A stretch of 64,000 nucleotides of DNA, from NCBI RefSeq assembly GCF_022581195.2, contig NC_061458.1, positions 13,206,001 to 13,270,000 of the forward strand, written 5' to 3'. Position 1 is the first letter of the stretch. Every line of letters begins with the position of its first letter. A program made the position numbers and the translations under genes. Below the pieces are notes generated by a model. The model did not search any database. It was given only the letters and a program-made list of their open reading frames with translations, and was not told the origin of the DNA. Of this stretch, positions 59,721 to 64,000 are shown one piece after another. Source of the stretch: Helicoverpa zea. Taxonomy: Eukaryota > Arthropoda > Insecta > Lepidoptera > Noctuidae.

Positions 59721-62107
59721 GAGTAAATTTTCAACTTCAAGACGCAAATTTTTCCGAAAATCAAATCACCACAGTTGACCAGGTAAAATAAATATGGCTG
59801 GCGATGTTTACCTATGGGGACGAGCTATTTCAGTCCCGCGCCAACACGGCATCGCTCACTTTGTTCACTACTTTATAAATATAAGCTTCACTAGTTTGTG
59901 GTAACTGCGGTTACGATAAATACCTGTGTTATAAATACTGAATAATGGTATATTTGGAATAACATGAGTCGACATCTTCCAGGTAATGTTTGTAAGTGAT
60001 TGACTATATTGGGCATCTAGAGGTATTTCGTTGTTTTTATTTAAATAAACAAGGTAAATATATAACTGTGACAGATATAAGATAAGTTTACTAAGTTGGT
60101 TATTCCGAGCTGCAAAACTTTTATCAGTTTATATATAGGATAGCCAACCATTTCTAAATGCTCCTAGGTATATTTAACTTTAGATGCCTAGGATTCATAA
60201 TCACAAAAATGTCAGAGGTTACAAACCTTTTCTTTTTAATCATATACATAGCTGAAATATTAGTTTTTTTTTTCACATTCCCATCTAAAAAAATACCTAC
60301 TCATCAAAATAATTATTTTCGATCAATCCATTCACCGTGCATCTAAACACATGCCATCACTGTTACCCAAGGTGTGAATGAATGTGGTACCATTAGTAAT
60401 GACGTCACGCCATCAGTCTGACACCAACCGCTCCATCATACAGCATCCAAGCGCTATTAAAAATCTGCAAGATGAATGACGAACTAGATTTTAGTGAGTA
60501 TGTGTTTAAAGCTTTTGGGATTGCTTTGTGGGAGTTATCTGGTGTATATTGACATTGTCAAAATCTTGTAAGACGCTTTTTGCCTCTTGCATATTGGAAT
60601 AAAACGGTCTAGTTGGAATCTATCGAATGATATACTGATAGAACAAAAAAATGTTTACTGTAGGATAGAAGCAGTATCTGCTGTAGGTATTCCATATTAT
60701 ACCCAATATAGTCGTCTATCTCTGACAGGGAAATCTTTGTCAGACCCTGTATCTTTTATATTTGCAAAATAAATAATAAATCCTAATTAGAACAGGACAA
60801 AAGCTTCTTAACACCATCAGTGAAGCACTTCATTTGATGAGTCCTTCACCAACAAAAAACATTGTAAAATTATAACGAACACCATAATCCCTAATTAAAC
60901 TAACATCTAACTCATACAGGCGTGAATCAGTGGCTCACCTCAGCAGGGAATTAATATCATTAATACCAGGACAGAGGCTCGTTCATGGGCGTCCGGCGGA
61001 TGTTCGCATCCGACACTGATGGGTATTGGGTTACTGGCCCATCAGCTTACATGGACTGAAGTTTGGCTGGTCGAGGAGCCCGTCAAAAAGTTACAGTTCA
61101 TCTGCGAATATGTGCTGTTGTTTGTTTTTGGGGTTATTTTTTTTTGATAGGGGTTTTTGCAATGGTACTAAGTCAAAATCATGTAAGGACTTAAGTAGTT
61201 ACGTGGGTACGTATGTGTTTGGTTTGATGGAATCGAATAAGTCCATATGTTTCGAAAGGGACAAACATCCCTTTACTATCTCAAAAAAAAAACAGTTTAT
61301 ATGAAAAATATATGCTAGGATTTTAAGTAGTTATATGTATGCCACTACATAAATATTTAGAATGACATTAGGTTTCACCTGTTATTATTCTTTCAGAGTA
61401 AAAACAGTCATATGAGTTTCTATTCCAACTAGAAAAAGTTGTTTACCAATTCAGAATTTCTTTGTAAGAATTCGTCACATTGCAAAACAACAATATAAAC
61501 ACGACTATCTAATTCCGGTCCATGACTAAAAACTGTAATCCTGTTTACTCCTAAATCCGTTAGAACGCGTGACTCAGTCGGATGTCGAACCCCATACGGA
61601 CTCGAATAGGCGATCACGGCTAATATTAACCGGGGACACCTCACCGGTGAGATTACACGTGTGTCGGGAACTTCAGTAGTTTCGAGAACTGAAAATATCA
61701 ATGTTACAAGGTTATCCTGTTTAGGAATTGGTTTTGCGTATCAGGTAAGATGGACGCTATGGAGATTGAAAATGTGTATGATTTGTGAACAATGATAAAA
61801 TAAGAAAATCGAAGATGTGATATAAAAAACTTGTAGTAAAGAAAAGAACTGGAAGGAAAAAGAAATACAGGGTTAGAATCATTTATTCTGATTCTGAGTC
61901 GCAAAATTTTTTAATTAACGACATTATTATAAAGACAAAACAAAAACAAAGAGACAATTTCTTTCTCAATCATAATTAATTGCTCAAATCAATTAGAAGC
62001 TACATATCATCATTACACGAACATTAATACGTCAACCGAATAGGTACTGTTGGCAAGCTTCTCACTTCTCAGGTAGGGGCGCCATTCCTATCATAGTCTT
62101 TGGCAAA
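59721..62107. other. non-coding
   Basis: No gene is recognised. The 92-codon plus frame (61026-61304) and the 90-codon minus frame (61429-61701) have no domain. A GC-rich stretch with GTCCGGCGGATG and CATCCGAC near 61.0 kb suggests a small decayed inverted repeat. Confidence 0.4.
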
Positions 62108-62172
62108 ATGAACGCAGACGCGACGCCCCGTGTCATTCAGCGGCGCGGTGATTTGGCACGCAACCGATGTAG
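62108..62172 (+). other. candidate first coding exon
   Basis: An ATG in a favourable insect context (CAAAATG) opens a GC-rich frame, MNADATPRVIQRRGDLARN, for 21 codons plus two bases, ending at TGTAG|GTAACT, a good donor. Without splicing the frame would stop three codons later. The flanks are AT-rich except for GGTAGGGGCGCC just upstream. No downstream exon in matching phase was found in the last 1.8 kb, and no family is recognised. Confidence 0.25.
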
Positions 62173-63818
62173 GTAACTACTGAACCACGTTCCGTCGTTG
62201 CCGAAGCTATTTCATTATCAATTTGGTAACGTCAATTGTCAACGTTCTTAGAAACGCTAACATTGTATACGAAAATAAATTTGATGTGATGGTTCCGTAC
62301 ACATTAAATGGTGGGCTTTGGTGATGTAGGGAACTCTGAATGCAAAATAATTTATGTCGGAAAACTATTTGATATTTTATTTAAACTCCAACATTTCCCA
62401 CATAAAATAGTTACCTTATTAAAAGTTTACAATAAGAATTCCACAAGATGAAAAACTTAAAGTAGCAATTTTCCAAAGAAAACTGTTTAGTTGACAAAAC
62501 GTCGATAAGTGGAATAGACCAATTACTTAATACTTACAGGTATTTCACTTAGGTGTGTATGATAGTTTTGGGATGTTTTCTAATTTTTATTATAATACCT
62601 ATATGCTACGTAGCAAGGAAATATATTTTTCTTAAATAACATTTTAAGGTAAATTGACCCCATGTTTGCCCTATTTTCTGCCATATAAAACAGACCAAGA
62701 CAAAATCTTACAAAGAGTATCTTCTCTATCAATGAAAAGACACAACAATTAACATTCACCGTCCTCTTAGAATAAATAAATATTTCATTCATATCAATAA
62801 TAACTAATAATAAGTAACAATATGAGCGGCGCTAATTAGTTTATTGGCTGTAATTCAACGTTACAGGTGTTTCAGACAAACGGTTTATGATCAGACGTCT
62901 GTTCGAACATTAGTTTGTGATATATTGGTGTTATAACCATTACAATATTATCCTAGGACATGGTGCTGTTTAAAATATTATAGGTACCTATCAAAAAGTT
63001 ATTTTTATTGATTAAACCACAATGACGTAGGTATTCTGTTCAAAAATTAAAGCAGTAGGTATCCCTATTATTTTATTTATCCAGCTAACGTAAGTTTAAG
63101 ACAGTAGGTATGCCTAATTCAAGTCACGTTTTTTTTATAATCTTTGAAATACGCGACAAAATAAAAATTAATGTGTTCCAAATAAATCTTATCAAGTTTT
63201 TGGACCATTATTGTTGTAATTAACTGTCCATGTTAACATTCATGTTTATAATTAAAAACAAAATAATTATGAAACACTCGTTCATTCATAAAAAAACATA
63301 AACAAATAAAGATCGCATGTGAAACTGTGTTGCGTCGCAAGCCGCTGCGGGCTTTAGTTTAGTAATTCTACTAGACGCTAGATGGCGTTAGTAGTGGTCA
63401 TCAACCGCTTCGAATATTTACGAGTGCTTTAGAATCTTATAATTAGAAAAAACGTTTAATTAATTTTTCTGCTGAATTATTACTGTAAATTGGTGATTTA
63501 TAGATTGCTTAATGCATGTACAATTTGTTTATTTTTCGGTTTTGTTGAAGTTGGTACCAAATTCAATTTCATTTTCATAAAAAAAAATTGTATCAGTATA
63601 TACAATTTTTACCTAAAAATAATTAAAATATTACAACCCAGGTTATATGCGCCCAGGTTACGGGTCTTGTTCCCGATATCCGTGACCTATTTTTAATATT
63701 TTTTTCTTTTGTAGACATTATTAAAAACTCCCGTAACGCCGGGCGGCACCTAGCGCCGGACACTCGTATTATTTAAGCGTGTATAAATCTATTCGATTCA
63801 AAATACAAGTGAAAAGGC
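62173..63818. other. non-coding, AT-rich
   Basis: No gene is recognised. A strong acceptor-like TTTTTTTCTTTTGTAG ends near 63714 and is followed by a GC-rich stretch open for about 20 codons (includes NSRNAGRHLAPDTRII) before a stop. An imperfect GGTTACGG/CCGTGACC stem lies near 63.66-63.69 kb. Confidence 0.4.
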
Positions 63819-63940
63819 GCGGGGGGCACACAGGTACAGGATCACGCGCCGCACCTCACCTGTGATGCACACGGCCACAGTGGGAGCAACCGTTAGCTGG
63901 TTTAGGTGCGAAATCACTGCGACAGCTAAATATCAATGTA
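63819..63940. other. GC-rich island with splice-like sites on both strands
   Basis: On the plus strand a frame ending HTATVGATVSWFRCEITATA and KYQCR runs to a consensus donor TGTAG|GTAAGT near 63941. On the minus strand a frame reading VAVISHLNQLTVAPTVAVCI runs to a donor CACAG|GTGAGG at 63860. Both cannot be coding, and neither has a good acceptor inside the window. A CACAGGT/ACCTGTG stem lies in the same patch. Confidence 0.3.
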
Positions 63941-64000
63941 GGTAAGTAATTCTAGTATATTGACGCATTTACATTTGAGTGGTATTCAAAGATAAAAGTA
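63941..64000. other. window end, non-coding
   Basis: AT-rich, nothing recognised. Confidence 0.5.

Overview
The window looks like intergenic and/or intronic DNA from a moth or butterfly nuclear genome. It is AT-rich throughout. It holds one eukaryotic-type tRNA gene (no encoded CCA) and many degraded copies of interspersed repeats that I recognise from memory as common in Lepidoptera: the GGTTAGACTGGAAGCCGA tRNA-like SINE, the repeat that opens with AGGGTTCCGTACCC, a Lep1-like Helitron relative, the CTAGCTGACCCGGC repeat, and 5'-truncated non-LTR retrotransposons with microsatellite tails. These repeats support Lepidoptera, perhaps a noctuoid moth. The species cannot be read from the sequence. 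No complete host protein gene was found on either strand. The two longest recognisable reading frames (203 and 184 codons) are reverse-transcriptase C-termini of retrotransposon fragments.

Layout: 0-8 kb is non-coding, with a tandem hairpin (2.3 kb), two SINE copies in opposite orientation (3.9 and 4.9-5.1 kb) and two GC-rich islands (0.45 and 5.3 kb). At 8-20 kb there is a dispersed repeat, a 218-bp hAT-like MITE with 8-bp flanking duplications (9.9 kb), and a 2.5-kb segment bounded by inverted repeats (15.5-18.0 kb). That segment carries a broken coding remnant, a retroelement-like tail and a Lep1-like repeat. At 19-29 kb lie three clusters of regulatory-looking motifs: ETS-like at 19.6 kb, TGACA arrays at 23.2 and 23.7 kb, and ACAGGT boxes with inverted CCAAT boxes at 27.7 kb. 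At 28-38 kb there are several repeats, tRNA-Arg(CCT) on the minus strand (29.5 kb), a LINE 3' end (31.6-32.5 kb) and a SINE with 9-bp target duplications (34.5 kb).

At 39-54 kb there are two TATA/initiator arrangements on the plus strand (39.8 and 51.0 kb), several short GC-rich islands with splice-site-like edges (43.0, 45.4, 46.4 and 53.1 kb), and a second LINE 3' end (47.3-48.3 kb). At 54-64 kb there is a TGTCGCG cluster, a 401-bp GC-rich Harbinger-like MITE (58 kb), another common repeat (59.5 kb) and candidate exon islands at 62.1 and 63.8 kb.

How parts fit together: most recognisable structure is transposon debris, mainly SINEs, LINE tails and MITEs. The motif clusters and plus-strand islands between 39.8 and 53.2 kb could belong to a long-intron host gene, but no reading frame links them. 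GC-rich stretches are poor in stop codons by chance, so these calls are tentative. The only functional gene called with confidence is tRNA-Arg(CCT).
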